From positions 1 through 7,309 of the forward strand of contig QILU01000124.1 in assembly GCA_003233475.1 (NCBI GenBank): a stretch of DNA of 7,309 nucleotides, given 5' to 3'. Source of the DNA: Ahrensia sp. GTDB taxonomy: Bacteria; Pseudomonadota; Alphaproteobacteria; Rhizobiales; Rhizobiaceae. Of this stretch, positions 1 through 6,354 are shown one piece after another. Every line of letters starts with the position of its first letter. Position 1 is the stretch's first letter. The translations under genes were made by a program, and so were the position numbers. The notes under the pieces were generated by a model that was given only the letters and a program-made list of their open reading frames with translations, had not been told where the DNA came from and ran no database searches.

Positions 1-54
1 CTCATCGCACCGTTTTACCAGACGATACAACAAGAGCCGGGCCTGATGAAATGA
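1..54 (+). CDS. Possible C-terminal tail of a truncated upstream gene
   Basis: Frame 1 is open from the window edge and ends at TGA 52-54, reading LIAPFYQTIQQEPGLMK. The codons are ordinary for the GC-richer genes of this window, and the stop falls inside an inverted repeat (41-90), as expected at the end of a gene. I do not recognise a family from 17 residues. The minus strand is also open over this short distance, so this may be chance. If real, the gene converges on the phosphoesterase gene across the repeat-rich spacer. Confidence 0.3.
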   Translation, partial: LIAPFYQTIQQEPGLMK

Positions 55-90
55 CGATTGGTGATCGGCCACGTCCCCGTTTCATCAGGC
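41..90. repeat. 11-bp perfect inverted repeat, possible terminator
   Basis: GCCTGATGAAA (41-51) is mirrored exactly by TTTCATCAGGC (80-90) with a 28-nt loop. It overlaps the stop codon of the possible upstream gene. No T-run follows directly on the plus strand, so it is not a classical intrinsic terminator; it could stabilise an mRNA 3' end or be a small palindromic element. The repeat itself is plain in the sequence; its role is inference. Confidence 0.45.
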
Positions 91-163
91 GTTGGTATTA
101 TGAGGGATGGGGATTGGGCGGGGATAAGGTTTTTGAAAATAATTTTTTGCGGGCGGGATTCCT

Positions 164-223
164 CTTCTCCCCTCCTTTGTCCTTGGGGTGGGGAGAAGGT
201 GCCCGAAGGGCGGATGAGGGGGG
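164..223 (-). repeat. Palindromic intergenic repeat, left copy
   Basis: Contains the CTTCTCCCC-type end (from 164), a second GGGGAGAAGG block (190-199), a small GCCC-GAA-GGGC hairpin (about 201-211) and the GGATGAGGGGGG end (212-223). The same blocks occur in opposite orientation at 261-335. This resembles the abundant short palindromic repeats between genes of Hyphomicrobiales. It is non-coding. The strand given is arbitrary and only marks orientation opposite to the right copy. Confidence 0.6.
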
Positions 224-260
224 CTAAAAGCTGATTTAGAATACCAATTCAAAATCTATA

Positions 261-335
261 CCCCCTCATCCAACTTCAACATCGGCTCACTTCGTTCACC
301 GTGTTTGCGTATCCTTCTCCCCACAAGGGGAGAAG
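261..335 (+). repeat. Palindromic intergenic repeat, right copy, with 9-bp hairpin
   Basis: Starts CCCCCTCATCC (261-271) and ends in a perfect hairpin: CTTCTCCCC (314-322), loop ACAA, GGGGAGAAG (327-335). It is the reverse-oriented partner of 164-223, with a different middle part (an imperfect AACAtCGG / CCGTGTT stem). It lies 40 nt past the stop of the phosphoesterase gene, so on the minus strand the 9-bp hairpin is the first strong structure downstream of that gene and may serve as its mRNA end, although no U-tract follows. Confidence 0.6.
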
Positions 336-374
336 AAAGAAAAGTGCCAGTTGCAAATTGTAGAGAAGTCCCCC

Positions 375-1193
375 TCAAATACCCGGAACAACCTCACTCA
401 ATCTACCCCCGATACGTAACGGCTCTATTGCTGTTGCCAGTCCTGTTTTATCGTCCGTTACCACCAGCACTCCGCAAATTGTGGCTTCGCCTTTTGCTGG
501 TTCCATGCGGGTTTTGCTTATTTTGGTGAGGAAGCGGTTTAGAGGTTCTTCTTTGTCCATGCCGAGGGAGGAATCGTAATCGCCGCACATGCCTGCATCG
601 CTCATGTAGGCGGTGCCGCCATTGAGGATTTGATGGTCAGAGGTGGGAACATGGGTGTGGGTGCCGACCACTAAGCTGGCGCGGCCATCGACAAAGTGGG
701 CGAAGCATTGGCTTTCGCTGGTGGCTTCGGCGTGGAAATCTATCACGATGGCATCGGCAGCTTCACCAAGCGGGCAGGCAGTTAGTTCTTTTTCGACAGC
801 AGCGAAGGGGTCGTCTAATTCCGGGTGCATGAACACCCGCCCCATAATATTGGCGACCAGAACCCGTGCGCCATTTTTGGCCTCAACTAAATTGCTGCCC
901 CGCCCTGCCGTACCGTCGGGAAAATTGACCGGGCGCAAAAACCGTTCTTCCCCGTCGGCCCAGTTGAGGGTTTCTTTTTGATCAAAGGCGTGGTTTCCGC
1001 TGGTGACAATATCGGCTCCGGCCTCCAGGGTTTCCAGAAAAATTTTGCGGGTAATGCCGAAACCGGAGGCGGCGTTCTCGCCGTTTACGATGACAAAATC
1101 GGTTTTAAGTTTTTTGCGCAGGCCGGGGAGTTTTTCGTAAACGGCGGTTCGTCCGGTTTTGCCAACCATGTCGCCCAAAAATAAAATTCGCAT
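375..1193 (-). CDS. YmdB family metallophosphoesterase (TIGR00282 type)
   Basis: 272-residue cytoplasmic dinuclear-metal phosphoesterase, the usual full length of the family. Characterised members such as Bacillus subtilis YmdB hydrolyse 2',3'- and 3',5'-cyclic nucleotides; the role in alphaproteobacteria is not well established. Visible ligand motifs, in order: FLGD with D8; NGEN with E39 and N40; GNHAFD with N67 and the catalytic-type H68; DFHAE with H154; GTHTHV with H179 and H181. All expected metal ligands are present, so it should be active. The start MRILFLGD matches the family's exact N-terminus. It begins 4 nt after the cyclo-ligase stop, with only a weak CAGG ahead, so translation is probably coupled. 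The stop TGA is followed by palindromic repeats. E. coli 'ymdB' is an unrelated macrodomain gene, hence no symbol is given. Confidence 0.93.
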   Translation of the reverse strand: MRILFLGDMVGKTGRTAVYEKLPGLRKKLKTDFVIVNGENAASGFGITRKIFLETLEAGADIVTSGNHAFDQKETLNWADGEERFLRPVNFPDGTAGRGSNLVEAKNGARVLVANIMGRVFMHPELDDPFAAVEKELTACPLGEAADAIVIDFHAEATSESQCFAHFVDGRASLVVGTHTHVPTSDHQILNGGTAYMSDAGMCGDYDSSLGMDKEEPLNRFLTKISKTRMEPAKGEATICGVLVVTDDKTGLATAIEPLRIGGRLSEVVPGI

Positions 1194-1197
1194 ATAC

Positions 1198-1812
1198 TTA
1201 TGTGCCTGACGTTTTTTCAGCAGGGGTGGGAAAATACCCCTGCTCGGTGATCACCCCGTTGAGAAAGCGATCGTGTTCTTCCATTGGCACAGTTTGCGCT
1301 TTTTGAGCCGAAAAAGCCATGCCCAAGAGGGTTGGATTAATTCCCTTATCCAGCAGCTGTTTGATGGCGCGGTCGTAATATCCTGCGCCATAACCCATGC
1401 GCCCGCCCCTCATATCGAACACACTGAGCGGCATGAGCAGGATTTGGGGATCGAGCACAGTTGCAGTTTCCCCCGGCCCGATGGTGCCGAAACCGGACTT
1501 AATCAGCGGTTCCCCGCGCAGCAGTTCTCGAAATTCGATTACTGTGTTGCTGGTGACAACCGGCAGGCAAAGGCGCGCGCCCCGTTTAGTCAGCTCAAAC
1601 ATCAGGGGGCGTAAATCGATCTCACTGCGAATGGGATGAAAGCCTGCAACGATTGTTCCAGGGGTAAAGTGTTGTCGATTGAAGATGGGGGCAGCGAGGG
1701 CATGTTCGCCCGCGACAATCGACATTTCTATGCGCTCAATCTCCGGCAGGCTATCGCGCCGGGCGAGGGTGAGTTTTCGTAGTTCGGATTTTTGGATTGC
1801 GGCGGTGGTCAT
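1198..1812 (-). CDS. ygfA: 5-formyltetrahydrofolate cyclo-ligase
   Basis: 204-residue cytoplasmic enzyme that converts 5-formyl-THF to 5,10-methenyl-THF with ATP, returning the storage or inhibitory folate to the one-carbon pool. Family motifs seen: an N-terminal K8-x-x-L-R helix; RSEID at 62-66 (substrate and metal region); and the ATP/Mg-binding stretch GGRMGYGAGYYDR at 136-148, followed by the conserved G-x-A-F-x-x-Q pattern around 164-170. Length is normal. The ATG lies about 20 nt after the 3' end of the 6S RNA, an arrangement known from E. coli ssrS-ygfA and many proteobacteria; the mRNA is probably the read-through product of the 6S transcript. No strong Shine-Dalgarno is visible. It overlaps no neighbour and is followed after 4 nt by the phosphoesterase. 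Confidence 0.95.
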   Translation of the reverse strand: MTTAAIQKSELRKLTLARRDSLPEIERIEMSIVAGEHALAAPIFNRQHFTPGTIVAGFHPIRSEIDLRPLMFELTKRGARLCLPVVTSNTVIEFRELLRGEPLIKSGFGTIGPGETATVLDPQILLMPLSVFDMRGGRMGYGAGYYDRAIKQLLDKGINPTLLGMAFSAQKAQTVPMEEHDRFLNGVITEQGYFPTPAEKTSGT

Positions 1813-1832
1813 TAAAATCTTCGAAGGAAGTT

Positions 1833-1990
1833 AAGTGGCGGACCGCACAAGCCGTGCGAGTTGTTATCGTTCCTGGACCTACAGTGTAGGTGGGCACCGT
1901 GTGTCCAAGCCCACGAGCGAGGACAGGGACAGCTCCCTTTGGAATCGGTAAGGCCCGAGGATGATGATCGCACCAACCACGCAGCCCGCG
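1833..1990 (-). ncRNA. ssrS: 6S RNA
   Basis: Small RNA that mimics an open promoter and binds the housekeeping sigma factor-RNA polymerase holoenzyme. Evidence is position and sequence: it fills the gap between zapA and the 5-formyl-THF cyclo-ligase gene, the standard alphaproteobacterial location, in the same direction. On the minus strand the 5' arm GTGGTTGGTG (1980-1971) pairs with the 3' arm around TCCGCCAC (1842-1835) as the closing stem. The CCTCGGGCCTTACCGATT block and the 3' GTGCGGTCCGCCAC block are alpha-type 6S signatures. A symmetric ACCTACA-C-TGTAGGT hairpin (1877-1891) forms the apical stem. Total about 158 nt, the usual size. Ends are estimated to within about 5-8 nt. No terminator follows, consistent with processing out of a 6S/cyclo-ligase transcript. 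Confidence 0.88.
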
Positions 1991-1997
1991 CAAAATA

Positions 1998-2003
1998 AGT
2001 ATA
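1998..2003 (-). promoter_or_regulatory. Candidate -10 box for 6S RNA
   Basis: TATACT on the minus strand matches TATAAT at five of six positions and lies 7 nt before the estimated 5' end of the 6S RNA, in the 56-nt gap after zapA. The sequence 17-18 nt further upstream (TCGCTA or CTCGCT) is not a good -35, so the assignment rests on the -10 match and its position. Confidence 0.4.
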
Positions 2004-2046
2004 GGGGTTTATTGAGGCGATAGCGAGGAATTAGTGAGTGATTGGT

Positions 2047-2397
2047 TTATGTCGCGGATTTTAGTTTTTCGCTGAGGGATTCAATGCGATCGGCGGCCAT
2101 GCCCAAGGCCTCAGCAATTCTGGTTTCGCGCGCCGCGCTGTCCCCCGAACCGGTACGAACTTTTGCCAATTCGCTTTCCAGCCCGGTGAGTTTGTGTTGC
2201 AGGGCGACCAGCTCATCGGTTACCATAACACCTGCCATTACTGTTAGCCGTTGATCACCGATCTCTCCAAACGAGCCCTTGAGCTGGTTGATTGTGCGGT
2301 CAAAACGTTGGGCGAGATCCAGAAGATGGGCTTCCTGACCCTCGTCGCACGCCATGCGATAGGTTTTACCATTAATTTGAACCGCGACCTGGGGCAT
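2047..2397 (-). CDS. zapA: Cell division protein ZapA
   Basis: 116-residue cytoplasmic protein that bundles FtsZ protofilaments and supports Z-ring assembly as a dimer or tetramer. The N-terminal globular domain (residues 4-65) shows the family pattern: VQINGKTYRMACDEGQE at 6-22, HLLDLAQRFD at 24-33, FGEIGDQRLTVMAG at 43-56 and TDEL at 60-63. Residues 64-113 form the expected coiled-coil helix (LxxLESELAKV, later IESLSEKL). Length is typical for alphaproteobacteria. It follows the DUF4164 gene by 42 nt; that spacer carries a GCCGG-AGTA-CCGGC hairpin (2418-2431) just before a weak AGAG ribosome site. The 6S RNA lies downstream. Confidence 0.95.
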   Translation of the reverse strand: MPQVAVQINGKTYRMACDEGQEAHLLDLAQRFDRTINQLKGSFGEIGDQRLTVMAGVMVTDELVALQHKLTGLESELAKVRTGSGDSAARETRIAEALGMAADRIESLSEKLKSAT

Positions 2398-2439
2398 TCA
2401 ACTGTTTTTCTCTTTTTGCCGGTACTCCGGCAGGTTTGA

Positions 2440-2763
2440 TTACTTCGATTTATCCAATACGCTACGGACAATTTCCATGGCATTTACCAGGCGTCTTGAG
2501 ACTTCGCTGTTTGTATCCGCCAACCGTTTGGCGCGAGCTTCAGCACTGTCCAGTTCCTGCGCCAGTTTTGCCCGGCTGTCATTCATGCGTTGTAATTCTT
2601 CATCGCCGCTGCGCACCTTATTGCGTGATTCAAGGGAGGTTTCCACCGCGCCATCAAGGGAATCAAGCGCGGAATTCAGTCGCGCCAAAGCATCCGCGAA
2701 GCTATTTGGAACATCTGCGGTCGTTGATCCGGTGGCTGATTTTGCCTCGGGCGTTGTGCTCAT
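2440..2763 (-). CDS. DUF4164 family coiled-coil protein
   Basis: 107-residue small cytoplasmic protein of unknown function. No signal peptide or membrane segment. After a low-complexity Ser/Thr/Ala start (1-20), residues 21-90 are almost wholly helical with heptad-like spacing (LARLNSALDSLDGAV, later LAQELDSAEARAKRLADTN), ending in EVSRRLVNAMEIVRSVLDKS (88-107), the most conserved part in relatives I recall. Genes of this family sit directly upstream of zapA in Hyphomicrobiales, which suggests, without proving, a link to the division apparatus. ATG 2763 is preceded by GAGGA with a short spacer of about 3-4 nt. It is the first gene of the minus-strand run and is divergent from transketolase across 274 bp. 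Confidence 0.85.
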   Translation of the reverse strand: MSTTPEAKSATGSTTADVPNSFADALARLNSALDSLDGAVETSLESRNKVRSGDEELQRMNDSRAKLAQELDSAEARAKRLADTNSEVSRRLVNAMEIVRSVLDKSK

Positions 2764-3015
2764 ATTTCCTCACAAAATAAGACTAGGTCAAACGGGCGCG
2801 TTGGCGTTGCTGCCGACTCGTTGCCCTACTGAAAGGAAAAAATTGGAAAAGGTCAATCACTTTAATACGTTGTCCCAATTCTTTTGAGTCGTCTTTGAGG
2901 GGCATTCCCCGGCGGGTAATAAAATGGGTATTGAGGTCATGAATGTTTTGAATAACCTCGGCGGTGGTGCTATGTCTGCCGCGCAATTCCTACACGAATT
3001 CTTACCCGAAGGTTT

Positions 3016-3028
3016 GCGGCATTGCCGC
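3016..3028 (+). promoter_or_regulatory. Leader hairpin just before the transketolase start
   Basis: GCGGC (3016-3020), loop ATT, GCCGC (3024-3028), then TTT; it ends 9 nt before ATG 3038, where a ribosome site would be expected. No Shine-Dalgarno-like sequence is left between hairpin and start; the nearest GAAGG is at 3008-3012, on the far side of the hairpin. Part of it (GGCATTG, 3018-3024) is fully complementary to CAATGCC (3070-3076) in the coding region. Function is inferred. Confidence 0.35.
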
Positions 3029-3037
3029 TTTGTACCC

Positions 3038-5029
3038 ATGACCCAACCAGACAAAAATCTGCGAATGGCCAATGCCATTCGTTTTTTATCCGCTGATGCT
3101 GTTCAAAAAGCCAATTCTGGACACCCGGGCCTGCCCATGGGGGCTGCCGATATTGCCACCGTGTTGTTCAGTCGATTTATGAAATTTGACCCCAAAACGC
3201 CGAACTGGCCCGACCGGGATCGCTTTGTGCTTTCTGCCGGGCACGGTTCCATGTTGTTATATTCATCGCTCTATTTGCTGGGGTATAAGAACATCACCAT
3301 GGAGGAGATTAAAAATTTCCGCCAGTTGGGGTCAAAAACCGCGGGGCATCCGGAATTTGGCCACGCTGCCGGAATTGAAACCACCACCGGGCCGTTGGGG
3401 CAGGGGATTGCCAACGCGGTGGGCATGGCCATGGCCGAGCGCAAACTGGCGGATGAATTCGGGCCGAATCTGGTCAATCATTTTACGTATTGTCTGGTGG
3501 GGGATGGCTGTTTGATGGAGGGTATTTCCCAAGAGGCGATCAGTCTTGCCGGACATTTGAAACTGAACAAGCTGATTGTGTTTTGGGACGACAACAATAT
3601 CTCTATCGACGGGCCGATTTCGCTTTCTGATTCCACCGACCAGATTGCCCGCTTTGAGGCGAGCCAGTGGAATACAATTTCTATCGATGGCCACGACCAT
3701 GAAGCAATTGCCGGTGCCATTGAAGCGGCACAAAAATCTGAGCGACCCACCATGATTGCGTGCAAAACCACTATCGGATTTGGTGCGCCGACAAAGGCTG
3801 GAACGGCGGGAGCCCATGGGGCACCGTTGGGGGATAAGGAAATTGCCGGGGCTCGAGCCGCACTGGAATGGGAGGCCGGGCCGTTTGAGGTGCCGGATGA
3901 TGTGCGTGACGCGTGGCGCATTGCGGGCCTGCGTTCCACCGCAAACCGCAAGGAATGGGAAGGTCGGTTGAAGGATGCGGACGCTGCCCTGCGTGGGGAA
4001 TTTGAGCGGCGAATGCGCGGCGATCTGCCGGGTAATTTTGCCGACACCATGCTGGAATTAAAAAAACAGATTGCCGAAGACCCGCCAACAAACGCCACCA
4101 GAAAATCATCGCAAGCCGTGTTGGAAATTATCAACGGGGTGGTGCCGGAAACGATTGCGGGTTCAGCAGATTTGACCGGCTCGAACAACACCAATACCAG
4201 CCAGACCCTGCCGATTAATCCGGATGATTTTTCCGGCCGGTTTGTGCATTACGGAATTCGTGAGCACGCCATGGCGGCGGCCATGAACGGCATGGCGCTG
4301 CACGGGGGAATTATTCCCTATTCCGGCGGGTTTTTGATATTTGCCGATTATTGCCGCCCTTCCATTCGGTTGGCAGCGCTGATGGGCTTGCGGGTAATTC
4401 ATGTGATGACCCATGATTCAATCGGTCTTGGGGAAGATGGCCCGACCCACCAGCCAGTGGAACATCTGGCCTCACTGCGCGCCATTCCCAACTTAAACGT
4501 TTATCGCCCGGCCGATATGAGCGAGACCGCCGAGTGCTGGCAGCTGGCAATGGAAAGCCCCGCCACACCCAGTATAATCGCGCTGACAAGGCAGAACCTC
4601 GCCCCCATGCGGAGCGAATATTATTCAGAAAATCTGTGCGGTTTTGGTGCCTATGAAAGTGCTTCATCGGGGGAAGATGATGCGGTGATAAGCCTGTTCG
4701 CCAGTGGATCAGAGGTGGAAATTGCCAATCAGGCCAAACAATTGCTGGACGCCGCCGGCCACCCCACAAGGGTGGTCTCTGTCCCCTGTTTCGAACTGTT
4801 CGCCGCCCAATCTGCCGACTACCAAAAAGCCACGATAGGGGATGCTTCAATAAAAATCGCGATCGAGGCCGCCGTCCGTCAGGGCTGGGATGCATTTATT
4901 GGCAATGACGGGGTGTTCATAGGCATGGAAGGGTTCGGTGCCTCCGCCCCGTATAAGGATTTGTATGCGCACTTTGGGATTACGGCTGAGGCGGTGGTGG
5001 AGGCTGTGGAGGGGTTCAAAAATGTTTAA
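3038..5029 (+). CDS. tkt: Transketolase
   Basis: 663-residue thiamine diphosphate enzyme of the pentose phosphate pathway and Calvin cycle, transferring two-carbon ketol units between sugar phosphates in the cytoplasm. Numbered from [11 protein letters not shown]-terminal pyrophosphate domain with SGHPG (27-31), GHGSM (68-72), TGPLGQG (117-123), and the ThDP/Mg motif from GDG (155-157) to NN (186-187); middle pyrimidine domain with DLTGSN (378-383), catalytic glutamate E409 in [17 protein letters not shown] (465-473) and YRPAD (489-493); C-terminal domain from about 540. Length is normal and all motifs are intact. The frame is open back to ATG 2924, but the extra 38 residues do not resemble transketolase and family members begin near [13 protein letters not shown], so 3038 is chosen. 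No good ribosome site precedes it. Its TAA overlaps the TAA of the convergent MBL gene. No gap or pgk gene follows. Confidence 0.95.
   Translation: MTQPDKNLRMANAIRFLSADAVQKANSGHPGLPMGAADIATVLFSRFMKFDPKTPNWPDRDRFVLSAGHGSMLLYSSLYLLGYKNITMEEIKNFRQLGSKTAGHPEFGHAAGIETTTGPLGQGIANAVGMAMAERKLADEFGPNLVNHFTYCLVGDGCLMEGISQEAISLAGHLKLNKLIVFWDDNNISIDGPISLSDSTDQIARFEASQWNTISIDGHDHEAIAGAIEAAQKSERPTMIACKTTIGFGAPTKAGTAGAHGAPLGDKEIAGARAALEWEAGPFEVPDDVRDAWRIAGLRSTANRKEWEGRLKDADAALRGEFERRMRGDLPGNFADTMLELKKQIAEDPPTNATRKSSQAVLEIINGVVPETIAGSADLTGSNNTNTSQTLPINPDDFSGRFVHYGIREHAMAAAMNGMALHGGIIPYSGGFLIFADYCRPSIRLAALMGLRVIHVMTHDSIGLGEDGPTHQPVEHLASLRAIPNLNVYRPADMSETAECWQLAMESPATPSIIALTRQNLAPMRSEYYSENLCGFGAYESASSGEDDAVISLFASGSEVEIANQAKQLLDAAGHPTRVVSVPCFELFAAQSADYQKATIGDASIKIAIEAAVRQGWDAFIGNDGVFIGMEGFGASAPYKDLYAHFGITAEAVVEAVEGFKNV
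3062..3087 (+). terminator. Intrinsic-terminator-like hairpin inside transketolase codons 9-17
   Basis: CGAATGGC (3062-3069), loop CAAT, GCCATTCG (3074-3081) makes a perfect 8-bp stem followed at once by six T (3082-3087). It encodes RMANAIRF near the N-terminus, a conserved protein segment, so the structure may be a by-product of coding; the perfect pairing plus T-run is nevertheless the form of a Rho-independent terminator. It could cause early termination when translation starts poorly. Structure seen, activity inferred. Confidence 0.4.
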
Positions 5030-5991
5030 GCGGTTACGGGGACGAAGGTAAAACTGTTACCATCTTTCTCGATTTTGCCGGAATTGGGGAAACCAAAATG
5101 GTATCCTGCAATAATCAGGTTATCAGCAACTGCGCGCTCCATCATGGCTACCCTGGTCTTGGTTGCTTGATCTTTGTCAGTATCAAAGACAAGTTGCCAG
5201 CCCAGATTTGCGATAAACAAGGCGGGAAGATTGACGAGATCGCCGAGCAGCATCAGTTCATCATTGCCCGATGCAACGTGAAACGCCGTATGCCCGGGTG
5301 TGTGGCCTGGCGTGTCAACGGCCAAAATGCCAGGTACGACTTCTTTACCACCTTCATATTGTGTGATGTTTTTCCAGCTCGGGAACGTGGCCTGAATGCG
5401 TTTGGCAAGACCTTTGGCAAAATCCGGAAGCTTCTCGATCAGCGCAGGATCAGTCCAAAATTTGTATTCGGTTCCATTAACCAGAATTTCCGCATTAGGG
5501 TAAATCTGTGCATTGGTATCTTTCGCCATAAGACCGAAAATGTGATCCGGATGGAAGTGCGAAATCACGATTGTATCGATCTGATTAGCACTGATGCCGG
5601 CAGCTTTCATACCAACAGATGCAAGACCGGCCGTTGGTGCAAGCTGTGCACCGGTGCCACTGTCGATCATCACTGTTTTACCGCCGATTTTGATAATTGT
5701 GAAAGCAAACTCGATCGGCACAAATTCGTCTGTCAAACCAGCCTTACGTAAAGCAGCCTTGGTGTCACTGACCGACACGCCGGGAATGAAGTTTTCATCG
5801 TGAGGCTTTTGCCAGACGCCATCATAAATTGAAATAACTTCAATGTCTGAACCGACTTTGTAGCTGTAAAAGCCTTTTGCGCGCAACTCATCTGCCATGG
5901 CCGAGGACATAAACGCCAAGGGTCCAGACAGGCCCAGTGCGGCAACGCCTGCACCCGATAGTATCAATTGACGGCGGGATAATTCGTTCAT
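5026..5991 (-). CDS. Exported MBL-fold metallo-hydrolase, methyl parathion hydrolase/OPHC2-like
   Basis: 321-residue hydrolase of the metallo-beta-lactamase superfamily. ATG 5991 is chosen because AGGAG lies 7 nt before it; the frame is open to a TTG at 6012 that lacks such a site. N-terminus: SRRQLIL (5-11), a twin-arginine motif, then a hydrophobic stretch and AMA-DEL, suggesting Tat export and cleavage after residue 33. Metal ligands: H145, H147, D149, H150 (SHFHPDH), H230 (first His of PGHTPGH), D251 (LLGDL) and H298 (GYHFGFP). Their spacing and the surrounding sequence (VPGI, HTPGHT, LLGDL, FVPV) resemble methyl parathion hydrolase from memory, and W179 may match its active-site tryptophan. 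Natural substrate is unknown; lactones or esters are also handled by relatives. It faces transketolase tail-to-tail and has repeat-like candidate operators upstream. Confidence 0.88.
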   Translation of the reverse strand: MNELSRRQLILSGAGVAALGLSGPLAFMSSAMADELRAKGFYSYKVGSDIEVISIYDGVWQKPHDENFIPGVSVSDTKAALRKAGLTDEFVPIEFAFTIIKIGGKTVMIDSGTGAQLAPTAGLASVGMKAAGISANQIDTIVISHFHPDHIFGLMAKDTNAQIYPNAEILVNGTEYKFWTDPALIEKLPDFAKGLAKRIQATFPSWKNITQYEGGKEVVPGILAVDTPGHTPGHTAFHVASGNDELMLLGDLVNLPALFIANLGWQLVFDTDKDQATKTRVAMMERAVADNLIIAGYHFGFPNSGKIEKDGNSFTFVPVTA

Positions 5992-5998
5992 GATGAAA

Positions 5999-6003
5999 CT
6001 CCT
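5999..6003 (-). promoter_or_regulatory. Ribosome binding site fixing the MBL enzyme start
   Basis: AGGAG on the minus strand, 7 nt upstream of ATG 5991. It lies inside the longer reading frame beginning with TTG at 6012, and so decides for the shorter protein, which also places the SRR motif at residues 5-7, as expected of a Tat signal. Confidence 0.75.
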
Positions 6004-6051
6004 GATTTTCAAACGCAGGTACTTCTATCTGAATGACGCTTGCTTCAGCAC

Positions 6052-6071
6052 TGTACTTAGATTGTACCTAG
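6052..6071 (-). promoter_or_regulatory. Candidate promoter with GTAC direct repeats before the MBL gene
   Basis: Plus-strand TGTACTTAG (6052-6060) and TGTACCTAG (6063-6071) are near-identical and start 11 bp apart, one helical turn. Read on the minus strand this is CTAGGTACA-AT-CTAAGTACA; TACAAT inside it is a five-of-six match to a -10 box, 71 nt before the MBL start. Further GTAC words lie at 6019-6022 and 6128-6131. The layout fits a repressor site over a promoter (for example of the HxlR or TetR family), but no regulator gene is present in the window and no good -35 is seen. Confidence 0.35.
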
Positions 6072-6199
6072 CGTCGATATGTTGAATGAAAATGTGATAA
6101 AATTAAGATGAATTAATTGAATTGTTTGTACCTCCCGACTTCCCATGGACTGATGTCCGCTTTTTACTGAAAGACATTACCCAATACATAATTCCAAAT

Positions 6200-6229
6200 A
6201 AATTTCACAGAATGACTATTGTGAAATTT
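6200..6229. repeat. Perfect 10-bp AT-rich inverted repeat
   Basis: AAATTTCACA (6200-6209) and TGTGAAATTT (6220-6229) with a 10-nt centre, followed by two further T on the plus strand (a run of five T, 6227-6231). No intact gene ends here on the plus strand, so a terminator would have nothing to end. An operator dyad or the end of a lost mobile element are alternatives. It sits 24 nt before the start of the unrecognised 33-codon frame at 6253. Confidence 0.5.
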
Positions 6230-6252
6230 TTACGTAATTAGCAAGCAAAAGT

Positions 6253-6354
6253 ATGCTGGAGCGTCTTGGGCCTGTTGAGTATGCTGCTGAGGCTCAAATG
6301 TGCCCGACTGGATTTGACCGTGAGTCTTTAGAGGAAGAAGGGTTCTTAACATGA
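6253..6354 (+). pseudogene. Unrecognised 33-codon reading frame overlapping the RES remnant
   Basis: Reads MLERLGPVEY...DRESLEEEGFLT and stops at TGA 6352-6354. That stop overlaps the ATG of the following frame as ATGA (6351-6354), the typical four-base overlap of translationally coupled genes. The peptide is acidic and protein-like, but I do not recognise it; it may be the tail of a gene whose front is lost, for instance an antitoxin partner of the RES gene. Upstream in frame there is a stop at 6235-6237, so nothing longer remains. Confidence 0.35.

Noticed and set aside
1751..1993. 80-codon minus-strand frame across the 6S RNA
   Set aside because: It overlaps the structured RNA and runs out of frame into the cyclo-ligase gene; the sequence is better explained by the RNA.
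2924..3037. Longer transketolase starting at ATG 2924 (701 residues)
   Set aside because: The extra 38 residues do not resemble the family N-terminus, the length would be above normal, and relatives begin close to the ATG at 3038.
3332..4194. Long minus-strand open frames (161 and 238 codons) inside transketolase
   Set aside because: They are antisense to an intact, motif-complete gene, show no family motifs, and arise from the codon bias of the sense strand.
4311..4895. 194-codon minus-strand frame inside the second half of transketolase
   Set aside because: It is rich in Arg, Pro and Trp, typical of an antisense shadow, and has no recognisable domain.
5098..5751. 217-codon plus-strand frame inside the MBL gene
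   Set aside because: It lies opposite the metal-binding motifs of a well-supported gene; its Cys-rich, motif-free translation looks like an artefact.
5992..6012. MBL enzyme starting at TTG 6012
   Set aside because: The clear AGGAG at 5999-6003 lies inside this extension and is correctly spaced for ATG 5991.
6200..6229. CRP-type binding site
   Set aside because: The half-sites are in the order TCACA...TGTGA, the reverse of the CRP arrangement TGTGA-N6-TCACA.
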